A DNA stretch of 64,000 nt from Streptomyces echinoruber (GTDB lineage Bacteria > Actinomycetota > Actinomycetes > Streptomycetales > Streptomycetaceae): positions 1 through 64,000 of the forward strand of contig NZ_BMWH01000034.1 of the NCBI RefSeq assembly GCF_014651135.1. The letters are read 5' to 3'. Positions 55,229 through 63,646 of this stretch are shown one piece after another. Every line of letters starts with the position of its first letter. The first letter of the stretch is position 1. Under the pieces are notes generated by a model. The model was not told the origin of the DNA. It saw nothing but the letters and a program-made list of their open reading frames with translations, and ran no database searches. The position numbers and the translations under genes were made by a program.

Positions 55229-56611
55229 TCACGTCCAGCGGGCGGCGTCCGTGCCCCACGGCACCGGAGGGCGCGCCCAGTCGGCGGGGCCGCCCGTGAA
55301 GGCGACCGGCGGCAGCGCGTACCGCAGCCGCCCGAGCCGGCTGTCCCGCTCCGCGAGCCACGGCCGGGGCCCCTCGCAGGCCTGTGCCGCCTTCTCCTCC
55401 GTCCGGGTGAGGCCGCCGGTCAGCCAGCCCGCCGTACGCGCCAGCGCGAGCCGTACGATCCTGCCGCCGCCCTCCTCGGCCTGCTCCGTCAGCGCCCGCA
55501 GCACCGCGGCCGCCAGCAGGTAGCCGGTGCCGTGGTCCAGGGCCTGCGCGGGCAGCGTGCCCGGCTGCCCGGCCGAGCCCTCGAGCACGGCGATGCCGGT
55601 GGCCGCCTGCACCAGGCTGTCGAAGCCGCGCCGCCCGCCCCACGGCCCGTACGCGCCCCACGCCGACAGCTGCCCCACCACCAGGCCGGGCCGCCGGGCG
55701 GCCAGCTCCGGCGCCGCGAGGCCGAACCGGTCCAGGGCGCCGGGCCGGTATCCGGTGACCACGACGTCCGCCGCGGCGAGCAGTTCCTCGAAGGTGCGTC
55801 GGTCGGCCGCGCGGGTCAGGTCCAGCACCGTGGAGCGCTTCCCGAAGCCGGTGTCCGCGTGCTGGTCGGCCAGTTCGGGCAGGTGCGGCGCGTCCACCCG
55901 CAGCACGTCCGCGCCGAGCAGGGCGAGGGTGCGGGTGGCGACCGGCCCGGCGAGGACCCGGGTCAGGTCCAGGACGCGCAGCCCGGCGGCGGGCAGCAGG
56001 GGGGAGCCGTCCAGGGGCGCCGGCGGGCGCGCGGGCGCGGTGTCCGTCCGGTCCCGTTCGACCAGCGGGCGCGCCGCCAGGGCGGCGTGCTGCGGGTGCG
56101 CCGCCCACTCCTCGGGGGTGCGCAGCGCCGCCGCGAGGCCGCCGGCCGCGTGGACGGTCTCCTCCACCTCGTGGGCGCGGCGCCCGGCCAGTACCGCCCC
56201 GACCCGGGCCGGATCGTCCGGCACGCCCAGCGCGGACAGCAGCCGGGCGCGGTGGTGCGGGTAGTTGGCGTGCGTGCGCACCCAGCCGTCGGCCGTCCGC
56301 CAGAACCGCGACAGCGGCGCGAACACGGCCGGCGCCCGCCCGTCCACCCGCAGGTGCCGCTCACTGGTGAACGCGGCCGCCACCGCGCCGTCGTCCACCC
56401 GCACCCGCGGCACCGCGGCGAGCCCGGCCCGCCGCGCTCCCCGCTCCGCCGCGGCCAGCGCGCACACCGCCACGCAGGCCCGGGCCAGCTCCCGCACCGG
56501 GAGCCGCGCCGCGAGAGCGCCCTCGCGGGGGACGGTGAGGACCCGCTCCACAAGGGCGGGGTCGCCGCCCAGTTCCGACCAGGCGAACTTGATTCCCGTC
56601 ATGCCTGTCAT
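55229..56611 (-). CDS. CaiB/BaiF CoA-transferase family protein, two-part
   Basis: A 460-residue family III CoA transferase. The usual N-terminal signature GLRVLDLTRVLAGPVATRTLALLGADVLRVD lies unusually far in, from about residue 228, with QLSAWGAYGPWGGRRGFDSLVQAATGI after it and the likely catalytic Asp in ALDHGTGYL. Residues 1-220 are a second, degenerate half (FTSERHLRVDGR, VRTHANYPHHRARLL). The protein thus looks like two partial CaiB units in reverse order. ATG at 56611. Acyl-CoA substrate unknown. Confidence 0.83.
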   Translation of the reverse strand: MTGMTGIKFAWSELGGDPALVERVLTVPREGALAARLPVRELARACVAVCALAAAERGARRAGLAAVPRVRVDDGAVAAAFTSERHLRVDGRAPAVFAPLSRFWRTADGWVRTHANYPHHRARLLSALGVPDDPARVGAVLAGRRAHEVEETVHAAGGLAAALRTPEEWAAHPQHAALAARPLVERDRTDTAPARPPAPLDGSPLLPAAGLRVLDLTRVLAGPVATRTLALLGADVLRVDAPHLPELADQHADTGFGKRSTVLDLTRAADRRTFEELLAAADVVVTGYRPGALDRFGLAAPELAARRPGLVVGQLSAWGAYGPWGGRRGFDSLVQAATGIAVLEGSAGQPGTLPAQALDHGTGYLLAAAVLRALTEQAEEGGGRIVRLALARTAGWLTGGLTRTEEKAAQACEGPRPWLAERDSRLGRLRYALPPVAFTGGPADWARPPVPWGTDAARWT

Positions 56612-56734
56612 GACTGCACTATGCGGTATTGATTCAATCAATATGAAAGCCGGGTCATACAAGCCGGGCCGGACAGGTGCTGCCCCACCTCCTGTCCGGC
56701 CCGGCCCGGTGCGCGCGCCGTGACGCGCCGCCCG

Positions 56735-58273
56735 CTACCTGGTCACCGCGTCCAGCGCGTCCGCGACGCCCCGGCCGTAGAAGCCGTTGCGGTTCTTCGT
56801 GCCCTCGCACACCGCGTCGACCTTGCCGTCGTGGTCGATGTCGTACGGGTCGGTGCAGGGCGTGCGGTCGGCCTCCGCGTACAGCAGGGCCTTGACCAGG
56901 GCGGCGGAGGCGTGCGGGTGGGCCGACTTGATCAGGGCCGCGACGCCGGCCACGTGCGGCGTGGCCATCGACGTGCCGGCCATGTAGCCCCATCTGCCGC
57001 CGGGCAGCGGGCCCAGGATCAGGCCGCTGGTCGCCGGGGCCTGCGGCGCCTGGTAGGCGGTGGAGTCACCGCCGGGCGCGGCGATGTCGATGACGCCGAG
57101 ACCGTAGTTGGAGAACGACGACTTGACGCCCTTGGCGCCGGTCGCGGCGACCGTGACCACGCCGGGCAGCTGGGTCGGGATGTCGAAGCAGCGGCGCGGG
57201 TCGATGGTCCGCGGCGCGGGGGTGGAGCCGGAGTCGTTGGGGGAGACCGGGTCGGTGATCGAGTCGGCCGCCAGGTCGTAGCTCTCGTTGCCCGCCGCGG
57301 CGACGTTGACGGCGCCCTTGCGCTCCGCGTACCGCGAGGCCCGGGTGACGGCGTCCACCAGCGCCTTCTGGTCGGGGTCGTCGGCGCAGTTGAAGTACCA
57401 CGGGTCGGTGTAATAGCTGTTGTTGGTCACGTCGACGCCGTGCTCGGCCGCCCACACGAAGCCGCACACCACGGCCTCGGTGTAGAAGAAGCCGTCCGGA
57501 TTGGCCACCTTGATGCCGGCGACCTTCACGCCCGGCGCGACGCCGGTGACGCCGACGCCGTTCTTCGCGGCGGCGATCTCACCGGCCACGTGGGTGCCGT
57601 GCGGGCTCTCCGCCGCGCCGGGCCGCCAGGCCCCGTCGGTGGTGTCCGGCTTGCCCGACACGCAGTTGACGGAGGCGGCGCGGTCGAAGTTGGGCGCGAT
57701 GTCGGGGTGGGTGTCGTCCACGCCCGTGTCGATCACGGCGACGGTGACCTTCGCACTGCCCAGCGTCTTCTCGTGCGCCTTGTCCGCCTTGATCGCCGGC
57801 AGGTCCCACTGCAGCGGCTCCAAGGGGTCCTGTCCGTCGGCCGCCTGAGCCTTCGCCACCTGCGCGGCGCTGAGCACCTGCGGCGTGCCCGGGTCGTCCG
57901 CCGACTGCGCGGGCAGCGGCGCGGTGCGGGTGGCGCCCGCCGACTGCACGCCGGGCACCGCGCGTATCCGTGCGGCGAAGTCCGGGGCGGACGCGTGCGC
58001 GACGACGACGCCGATCCGGTCGTAGGAGGTCACGACGGTGCCGCCGGCCGCGGTGATCGCCCGCCGCACCGCGGCGAGCGTGCGGTGGTCGGTGGCGCGG
58101 GTGTTGACGACGTAGGACAGGACGGGCGCGTCCGTAGCCTGTGCGCCGGCCGCCGCCCGGGGCGCGGCCGAGGCCGCCGGCGTCAGGAAGCCGAGCGAGG
58201 CGGTCAGCGACAGCGCCACGGGCACGGCGATCGCCAGCCGGCGTCTGGAGCCTCGGGAACGCAGAGGGGGCAT
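56735..58273 (-). CDS. secreted subtilisin-like S8 serine protease
   Basis: A 512-residue secreted protease. The signal peptide (basic SRGSRRR, hydrophobic to about 30, AxA near 37) is followed by an I9-like prodomain (about 50-150). The S8 triad is D182 (VAVIDTGVDDTHP), H225 (SPHGTHVAG) and S435 (GTSMATPH), with the oxyanion N329 (AAAGNE). It ends with an EF-hand-like calcium loop (DIDHDGKVDAVC). By position it is the counterpart of the S. coelicolor SCO1824 protease. ATG at 58273. Confidence 0.95.
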   Translation of the reverse strand: MPPLRSRGSRRRLAIAVPVALSLTASLGFLTPAASAAPRAAAGAQATDAPVLSYVVNTRATDHRTLAAVRRAITAAGGTVVTSYDRIGVVVAHASAPDFAARIRAVPGVQSAGATRTAPLPAQSADDPGTPQVLSAAQVAKAQAADGQDPLEPLQWDLPAIKADKAHEKTLGSAKVTVAVIDTGVDDTHPDIAPNFDRAASVNCVSGKPDTTDGAWRPGAAESPHGTHVAGEIAAAKNGVGVTGVAPGVKVAGIKVANPDGFFYTEAVVCGFVWAAEHGVDVTNNSYYTDPWYFNCADDPDQKALVDAVTRASRYAERKGAVNVAAAGNESYDLAADSITDPVSPNDSGSTPAPRTIDPRRCFDIPTQLPGVVTVAATGAKGVKSSFSNYGLGVIDIAAPGGDSTAYQAPQAPATSGLILGPLPGGRWGYMAGTSMATPHVAGVAALIKSAHPHASAALVKALLYAEADRTPCTDPYDIDHDGKVDAVCEGTKNRNGFYGRGVADALDAVTR

Positions 58274-58342
58274 GGGATCTCCTCATCATCCGGAAACGAC
58301 ACCCGGGAACGACACCCGGGAACGACACCCGGAAACGACACC
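58274..58342. repeat. tandem repeat upstream of the protease gene
   Basis: GGAACGACACCCG-type units recur four times (spacing 13-14 bp) just before the protease start. A second pair, CTCGGGCAGGTACAT, lies at 58363-58391. They may be regulatory or simply slippage products. Confidence 0.8.
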
Positions 58343-58578
58343 GCCCGAGGCACGGATGGTGCTCGGGCAGGTACATCTCGGGCAGGTACATGACGGGTGG
58401 GGCAGAGTGACGCTATCCGGCCGTTCGGCCGCTCAGCAATGGCTTTCGGCGGGCGACTTGGGAAAGGCCCCGCGGCGGTTGAACCGGTCCGCGCGTGGCG
58501 CCGTGACCTCGGGCAGGAAGCCCGAGGAGGATCGGGACCCCTGCCGGATCACGTCCCGGAGCCGTACCATCGCGCCGG

Positions 58579-58597
58579 GTGACGTGATCCACGTCAC
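58579..58597 (+). promoter_or_regulatory. Crp/GlxR-type site upstream of the acetate operon
   Basis: GTGA-N6-TCAC (58584-58597) matches the actinobacterial Crp/GlxR core, and GTG-N6-GNCAC is the motif described for S. coelicolor Crp. It is part of a larger 8-bp inverted repeat GTGACGTG-ATC-CACGTCAC, about 110 bp before the first gene. Confidence 0.65.
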
Positions 58598-58643
58598 TGT
58601 GAAGTCCTAGCCGGAGATGTCCGTACCGACCCCGAACCACCAG

Positions 58644-58667
58644 GGGCCCGTTCCCGGGAACGGGCCC
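58644..58667. repeat. perfect 24-bp palindrome in the acetate operon leader
   Basis: A perfect palindrome centred between 58655 and 58656, with core CGTTCCCGGGAACG flanked by GGGCC/GGCCC, lies 37 bp before the DUF485 start. It could be an operator or a leader hairpin. Confidence 0.9.
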
Positions 58668-58703
58668 GCCGTCACCACCGCACCCGCAACACGAGGAGAC
58701 TCC

Positions 58704-59060
58704 GTGGCCACCGACGCACCGCCTCCCTCGAAGACAGAGCCCCACCTTCCGACCAGCGAGGAGTTCACGGAGGTGCAGCAGAGCGCGGAGTTCGGTCAAC
58801 TGCGCCGCTCCTACCGCTCCTTCGCCTTCCCGCTGACCGTCGCCTTCATCGTCTGGTACCTGCTGTACGTCCTGCTGTCGAACTACGCGGGCGACTTCAT
58901 GGGGACGAAGCTGTTCGGCAACGTCAACGTGGCCCTCGTCCTCGGCCTCGCCCAGTTCCTCACCACGTTCCTCATCGCCTGGTGGTACGCGCGGCACGCC
59001 GCCGAGCGGCTCGACCCGAAGGCGGAGGCCATCAAGTCCCGGATGGAGGGCGGCGCATGA
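58704..59060 (+). CDS. DUF485 membrane protein of the acetate permease operon
   Basis: A 118-residue protein with two membrane helices (about 45-67 and 78-100) and the DUF485 signature LRRSYRSFAFPLTVAFIVWYLLYVLLSNYA with LTTFLIAWWYARHA. DUF485 proteins (YjcH type) are encoded directly before ActP and probably aid the transporter. The GTG at 58704 has GAGGAG 6 nt before it and is preferred over the upstream ATG. The stop overlaps the actP ATG. Confidence 0.9.
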   Translation: MATDAPPPSKTEPHLPTSEEFTEVQQSAEFGQLRRSYRSFAFPLTVAFIVWYLLYVLLSNYAGDFMGTKLFGNVNVALVLGLAQFLTTFLIAWWYARHAAERLDPKAEAIKSRMEGGA

Positions 59061-60679
59061 GCTCCCCGCAGATCCTGCTGGCCGTCGGCGAGGCCAGTGA
59101 GCACCGGCCGCTGATCATCACCCTGTTCGCGGTCTTCGTCGCCGCCACCCTCGTCATCACCGTCTGGGCCGGCCGTCAGACCCGCGACGCCGCCGACTTC
59201 TACGCCGGCGGGCGGCAGTTCACCGGCTTCCAGAACGGCCTCGCCGTCTCCGGCGACTACATGTCCGCCGCGTCCTTCCTCGGCATCGCCGGCGCCATCG
59301 CCCTGTTCGGCTACGACGGCTTCCTGTACTCCATCGGCTTCCTCGTCGCCTGGCTCGTCGCCCTGCTCCTGGTCGCCGAGCCGCTGCGCAACTCCGGCCG
59401 CTACACCATGGGCGACGTGCTGGCCTACCGCATGCGCCAGCGCCCGGTCCGTACCGCCGCCGGCACCTCGACGATCGTCGTGTCGATCTTCTACCTGCTG
59501 GCGCAGATGGCCGGCGCCGGCGTCCTGGTCTCCCTGCTGCTCGGCATCACCAGCGACGGCGGCAAGATCGGCATCGTCGCCCTGGTCGGCGTCCTGATGA
59601 TCGTCTACGTCACCATCGGCGGCATGAAGGGCACCACCTGGGTGCAGATGGTCAAGGCCGTGCTGCTCATCGCCGGCGCCGTGCTGCTGACCTTCCTGGT
59701 CCTGCTGAAGTTCCACTTCAACGTCTCCGACCTGCTCGGCAAGGCCGCCGACAACAGCGGCAAGGGCGCCGCCTTCCTGGAGCCCGGCCTGAAGTACGGC
59801 GCCACCGGCACCACCAAGCTGGACTTCCTCTCCCTCGGCATCGCCCTGGTCCTGGGCACCGCGGGCCTGCCGCACATCCTGATCCGCTTCTACACGGTGC
59901 CCACCGCCAAGGCCGCCCGGAAGTCGGTGATCTGGGCGATCGGCCTGATCGGCGCGTTCTACCTGATGACCCTCGCCCTCGGCTTCGGCGCCGCCGCGCT
60001 GATCAAGCCGGACGAGATCATCGCCTCGAACAAGGCCGGCAACACCGCCGCCCCGCTGCTCGCCCTGCACCTGGGCGGCGTCGACTCCAACGGGGGCGCC
60101 ATCCTGCTCGCCACCATCTCCGCGGTCGCCTTCGCCACGATCCTCGCGGTCGTCGCGGGCCTGACCCTGGCCTCCTCCTCGTCCTTCGCGCACGACATCT
60201 ACGCCAACGTCATCAAGAAGGGCACCGCCACCGAGAAGCAGGAGGTGAACGCCGCCCGCTGGGCCACCGTCGGCATCGGCGCGGTGTCGATCGTGCTGGG
60301 CGCCATGGCCCGCGACCTGAACGTCGCCGGCCTGGTGGCCCTTGCCTTCGCCGTCGCCGCCTCCGCCAACCTGCCCACGATCCTCTACAGCCTGTTCTGG
60401 AAGCGGTTCACCACCGCCGGCGCGCTGTGGTCGATCTACGGCGGCCTGGTCACCGCGGTCGGCCTGGTGCTGTTCTCGCCGGTCGTGTCCGGCAAGGAGA
60501 CGTCGATGTTCCCCGACGTCGACTTCCACTGGTTCCCGCTGGAGAACCCCGGCCTCATCTCCATCCCCGTCGGCTTCCTGCTCGGCTGGGCCGGCACCCT
60601 GCTGTCCAAGGAGGAGCCCGACACCGCCAAGTACGCGGAGCTGGAGGTGCGCTCGCTGACCGGCACCGGCGCCCACTGA
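59057..60679 (+). CDS. actP: cation/acetate symporter ActP
   Basis: A 540-residue sodium:solute symporter family protein with about 13 helices. Characteristic stretches: DAADFYAGGRQFTGFQNGLAVSGDYMSAASFLGI (N-terminal), YTMGDVLAYRMRQRP, GGMKGTTWVQMVKAVLL, LGTAGLPHILIRFYTVPTAKAARKSV and ILAVVAGLTLASSSSFAHDIYANV. It takes up acetate and other short carboxylates with sodium or protons. ATG at 59057 overlaps the DUF485 stop. Confidence 0.96.
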   Translation: MSSPQILLAVGEASEHRPLIITLFAVFVAATLVITVWAGRQTRDAADFYAGGRQFTGFQNGLAVSGDYMSAASFLGIAGAIALFGYDGFLYSIGFLVAWLVALLLVAEPLRNSGRYTMGDVLAYRMRQRPVRTAAGTSTIVVSIFYLLAQMAGAGVLVSLLLGITSDGGKIGIVALVGVLMIVYVTIGGMKGTTWVQMVKAVLLIAGAVLLTFLVLLKFHFNVSDLLGKAADNSGKGAAFLEPGLKYGATGTTKLDFLSLGIALVLGTAGLPHILIRFYTVPTAKAARKSVIWAIGLIGAFYLMTLALGFGAAALIKPDEIIASNKAGNTAAPLLALHLGGVDSNGGAILLATISAVAFATILAVVAGLTLASSSSFAHDIYANVIKKGTATEKQEVNAARWATVGIGAVSIVLGAMARDLNVAGLVALAFAVAASANLPTILYSLFWKRFTTAGALWSIYGGLVTAVGLVLFSPVVSGKETSMFPDVDFHWFPLENPGLISIPVGFLLGWAGTLLSKEEPDTAKYAELEVRSLTGTGAH

Positions 60680-60710
60680 GACACCGGCACGCCGAGACAC
60701 CGGCGCGAAG

Positions 60711-60763
60711 CGGCCGCGCCGCGGGGAGCCGCAGGGCTCACACCCCCTCCCGCGGCGCGGCCG
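60711..60763 (+). terminator. terminator of the actP operon
   Basis: A 15-bp inverted repeat (60711-60725 and 60749-60763) forms a strong GC hairpin 31 bp past the actP stop. Confidence 0.75.
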
Positions 60764-60880
60764 TGTCCCACCTCGTGGATCGGCGCCCGTCGTTGTCGGT
60801 GGCGTCGCGTAGGCTCGCAGGAGACGGGGAACACACGTCCGCAAGGCGTCCCGGCGACCGCGACGAGGGCAGGGGGCCCA

Positions 60881-61870
60881 GTGCTCATCGACACCTACGG
60901 CCGAGTGGCCACCGACCTGAGGGTCTCGCTCACCGACCGGTGCAACCTGCGCTGCACCTACTGCATGCCCGAGGAGGGCCTGCAGTGGCTGGCCAAGCCC
61001 GACCTGCTCACGGACGACGAGATCGTCCGCCTGATCGGCGTCGCCGTCACCTCCCTCGGCATCAAGGAGGTCCGCTTCACCGGCGGCGAGCCCCTGCTGC
61101 GCCCCGGCCTGGTCGGCATCGTCGAGCGGGTCGCGGCCCTGACGCCCCGCCCGAAGACGTCCCTGACGACCAACGGCATCGGCCTGAAGCGCACCGCGCG
61201 GGCGCTGAAGGAGGCGGGCCTGGACCGGGTCAACGTGTCGCTGGACACCCTGCGCCCCGACGTCTTCAAGGCCCTCACCCGCCGCGACCGCCACCGGGAC
61301 GTCCTGGAGGGCCTGCACGCCGCCCGCGAGGCGGGCCTGACCCCCGTCAAGGTCAACTCCGTCCTCATGCCGGGCCTCAACGCCGACGAGGCCCCCGACC
61401 TGCTGGCCTGGGCCGTCGAACACGGCTACGAGCTGCGGTTCATCGAGCAGATGCCCCTGGACGCCCAGCACGGCTGGAAGCGCGAGGGCATGGTCACCGC
61501 CGGGGACATCCTCGCCGCGCTGCGCACCCGCTTCGACCTCACCCCCGAGAGCGCCGAGGAGCGCGGCTCGGCCCCCGCCGAGCGCTGGATCGTCGACGGC
61601 GGCCCGCACCGGGTCGGCGTCATCGCCTCCGTCACCCGCCCGTTCTGCGCCGCCTGCGACCGCACCCGCCTCACCGCCGACGGCCAGATCCGCACCTGCC
61701 TGTTCGCCACCGAGGAGACCGACCTGCGCGGCGCCCTGCGCTCCGGCGCCCCGGACGAGGAGATAGCCCGCATCTGGCGACAGGCGATGTGGGGCAAGAA
61801 GGCCGGTGCGGGCCTGGACGACCCGTCGTTCGTCCAGCCGGACCGCCCGATGTCGGCGATCGGCGGCTGA
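60881..61870 (+). CDS. moaA: GTP 3',8-cyclase MoaA
   Basis: A 329-residue radical-SAM enzyme that starts molybdenum-cofactor synthesis from GTP. The N-terminal 4Fe-4S/SAM cluster motif is CNLRCTYC (residues 24-31), followed by VRFTGGEPLLRP. The C-terminal substrate cluster has cysteines in FCAACDRTRLTADGQIRTCLF. The usual C-terminal GG is present (MSAIGG). GTG start at 60881. No other moa genes are close by. Confidence 0.96.
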   Translation: MLIDTYGRVATDLRVSLTDRCNLRCTYCMPEEGLQWLAKPDLLTDDEIVRLIGVAVTSLGIKEVRFTGGEPLLRPGLVGIVERVAALTPRPKTSLTTNGIGLKRTARALKEAGLDRVNVSLDTLRPDVFKALTRRDRHRDVLEGLHAAREAGLTPVKVNSVLMPGLNADEAPDLLAWAVEHGYELRFIEQMPLDAQHGWKREGMVTAGDILAALRTRFDLTPESAEERGSAPAERWIVDGGPHRVGVIASVTRPFCAACDRTRLTADGQIRTCLFATEETDLRGALRSGAPDEEIARIWRQAMWGKKAGAGLDDPSFVQPDRPMSAIGG

Positions 61871-61896
61871 CCGGGACGTCCCTCGGGCCTGCGAAC

Positions 61897-61938
61897 GGGA
61901 CACCTGTCCCTCGGGCTCACGAACGGGACACCTGTCCC
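61897..61938. terminator. duplicated hairpin between moaA and the next convergent gene
   Basis: GGGACACCTGTCCC, a perfect inverted repeat, occurs at 61897-61910 and again at 61925-61938. Each forms a short hairpin and together they could end transcription from both sides. Looser copies (GGGACACCCCTCGGG) continue to about 61990. Confidence 0.7.
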
Positions 61939-62035
61939 GGGCCTGCGGTCGGGACACCCCTCGGGCTCGCGGCGGGGACCCCTGACGGGCCGGGCCTCCC
62001 GGCGGACGCGACGGACCGGGCCTGTCCGCGGACCC

Positions 62036-62260
62036 CTACGGCCGGGACTCCTCCCGGGCCCGCCACTCCTCCAGCGGCACGACGTCCTTCAGGAACCCGC
62101 GCACCCCCAGGAACTGCGCCAAGTGCTCCCGGTGCTCCTCGCACGCCAGCCAGGTCTTGCGCCGCTCCGGCGCATGAATCTTCGGGTTGTTCCAGGCCAG
62201 CACCCACACGGCGGCGGCACGGCAGCCCTTGGCGGAGCAGATCGGGGTCTCGTCACTCAC
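62036..62260 (-). CDS. small Cys/His protein, function unknown
   Basis: A 74-residue conserved-looking actinobacterial protein: CSAKGCRAAAVWVLAWNNPKIH, then TWLACEEHREHLAQFLGV in shorter blocks. C8, C13, C40, H43 and H46 could bind one metal ion. GTG start at 62260. I know no tested function. Confidence 0.78.
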   Translation of the reverse strand: MSDETPICSAKGCRAAAVWVLAWNNPKIHAPERRKTWLACEEHREHLAQFLGVRGFLKDVVPLEEWRAREESRP

Positions 62261-62594
62261 GACTTCGTCTCACAGGTCCACACACAAGGCGACGCCGAGC
62301 AGCCACGGGGGGAGCTGCCCGGCGTCGGTCCGTCGCTCCGACGGGGGATGCGGAGCGCGTATGCAGTATGTCACGGTCAACCGGTTGCCCGGCACCGGAA
62401 CAGCACGATCGGTTTGAGCTTTTTTCAGCTTGGTCACGGGCCCGGCCACGGGCCGGGCGGACGGCCGCCGTCCGTATCCCGTCCGCATCCCCGTCCGTGC
62501 TCCAGCCGTGCCCTCGCGGGTGTCCCCGCCCGTCGCGTCCCGCCGTCGCGTCCCGCCCGTCGCGTCACGTCCGCGGCGTCGCGTCCGTCGGGCG
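62261..62594. other. intergenic region between the small Cys/His gene and the DUF3099 gene
   Basis: 334 bp. It contains a short hairpin-forming AGCT-N-AGCT around an unusual T6 run (62419-62430) and a CGGGCCCGGCCACGGGCCGG hairpin just after it, plus CGTC-CCGC repeats at 62520-62590. No gene and no confident promoter seen. Confidence 0.4.
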
Positions 62595-62999
62595 TCACGT
62601 CCGTTCCCGGGGCTCCGGGCGCACTCCCGGCCCGGAGTCGGCCTCCGTGTTCTCCGCGCCGGACTCCGCCGGGGGCTCGTCGGCGTCCGGCGGCGCGATC
62701 ATCGGCTTGAACGGGACCGCCACGAACGTCGACGGCAGCGACGGCGCCCGCTCGCGCCCCGCGTTGGCGACCACCACCGCGATGTACGGCAGCACCGCGC
62801 CGAGCACCAGCGCGACCACGGCGACGTACCGCTCGACGTTCCACAGCGAGGCCGCCAGGATCACCGACACGGTACGGATCGACATCGAGATCACGTACCG
62901 GCGCTGCCGGCCGCGCACGTCCTCCTGCAGGCCCGCCCGGGCTCCGGTGATCCGGAACACCTGGGCGCTGCCGCCGCCGCGTCGCTTCCGCATCACCAT
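62595..62999 (-). CDS. DUF3099 membrane protein
   Basis: A 134-residue protein. The N-terminus (VFRITGARAGLQEDVRGRQRRYVISMSIRTV) and two membrane helices (about 40-58 and 59-80) fit DUF3099, an actinobacterial family of unknown function. The C-terminal half is soluble and Pro/Glu-rich. Two close ATGs (62999, 62993) are possible starts. Confidence 0.85.
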   Translation of the reverse strand: MVMRKRRGGGSAQVFRITGARAGLQEDVRGRQRRYVISMSIRTVSVILAASLWNVERYVAVVALVLGAVLPYIAVVVANAGRERAPSLPSTFVAVPFKPMIAPPDADEPPAESGAENTEADSGPGVRPEPRERT

Positions 63000-63237
63000 C
63001 CACCATCCGCCCGTACTCGGCCTCTCCCGCCAGGAAAACCGCTGCGCAACCGGCCGGAACACCGGCCCCGCGCTTTCTCCACGGTACGCCCCGGACCCGT
63101 CGTGTTCGAGACCGGGGCACCGTCCCACCCGGCCGGACGCACCGCGCACAACGCACGCGGCCCCGCCCGGCATGCGCCACGGGGCCGGACGGCCGACACT
63201 GGCGGTACGGGCCACGTCGGCGCACGAGGAGGCCACC

Positions 63238-63516
63238 ATGGGCTGGTTGTGGGCGATCATTGTGGGATTCGTGCTGGGCCTGATCGCCAAGGCGGTCATT
63301 CCCGGCAAGCAGCACAGTCCGCTCTGGCTGACGACGATCTGCGGCATACTCGGCGCGATCGTCGGCAACGCGGTCGCGCGGGGTGTCGGCGTGGAGGAGA
63401 CCCCCGGCATCGACTGGAGCCGTCACATCTTCCAGCTCGTCGCCGCCGTCATCATCGTCTTCCTCGCCGACATGGCGTACATGAACCTGGTCGGCAGGAA
63501 GCGGCAGCGGGTCTGA
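63238..63516 (+). CDS. GlsB/YeaQ/YmgE family small membrane protein
   Basis: A 92-residue membrane protein with three hydrophobic segments and the transglycosylase-associated signature MGWLWAIIVGFVLGLIAKAV, followed by IPGKQHSPLWLTTICGILGAI. The family is linked to general stress responses. GAGGAGG precedes the ATG at 63238. Confidence 0.9.
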   Translation: MGWLWAIIVGFVLGLIAKAVIPGKQHSPLWLTTICGILGAIVGNAVARGVGVEETPGIDWSRHIFQLVAAVIIVFLADMAYMNLVGRKRQRV

Positions 63517-63589
63517 CCGCGTACTGCGTACCACACACCGCGTACGACACCGCATAGCGCGTACGACGGCGAGGGCGACCCCCGAGCCG

Positions 63590-63616
63590 GGGCCGCCCCC
63601 CGCCGTGTGCGGCCCG
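63590..63616. terminator. possible hairpin between convergent genes
   Basis: GGGCCGC (63590-63596) and GCGGCCC (63610-63616) can pair between the GlsB and tyrS genes, which converge here. Confidence 0.4.
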
Positions 63617-63646
63617 GGGCCGGCGGTCTCCGCCGCCGCGGGGCGG

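Noticed and set aside
62434-63557. Long open frames on both strands around the DUF3099 gene
   Set aside because: They give Arg/Pro/Ala-rich translations with no domains. Only the DUF3099 and GlsB frames have family matches and plausible starts.
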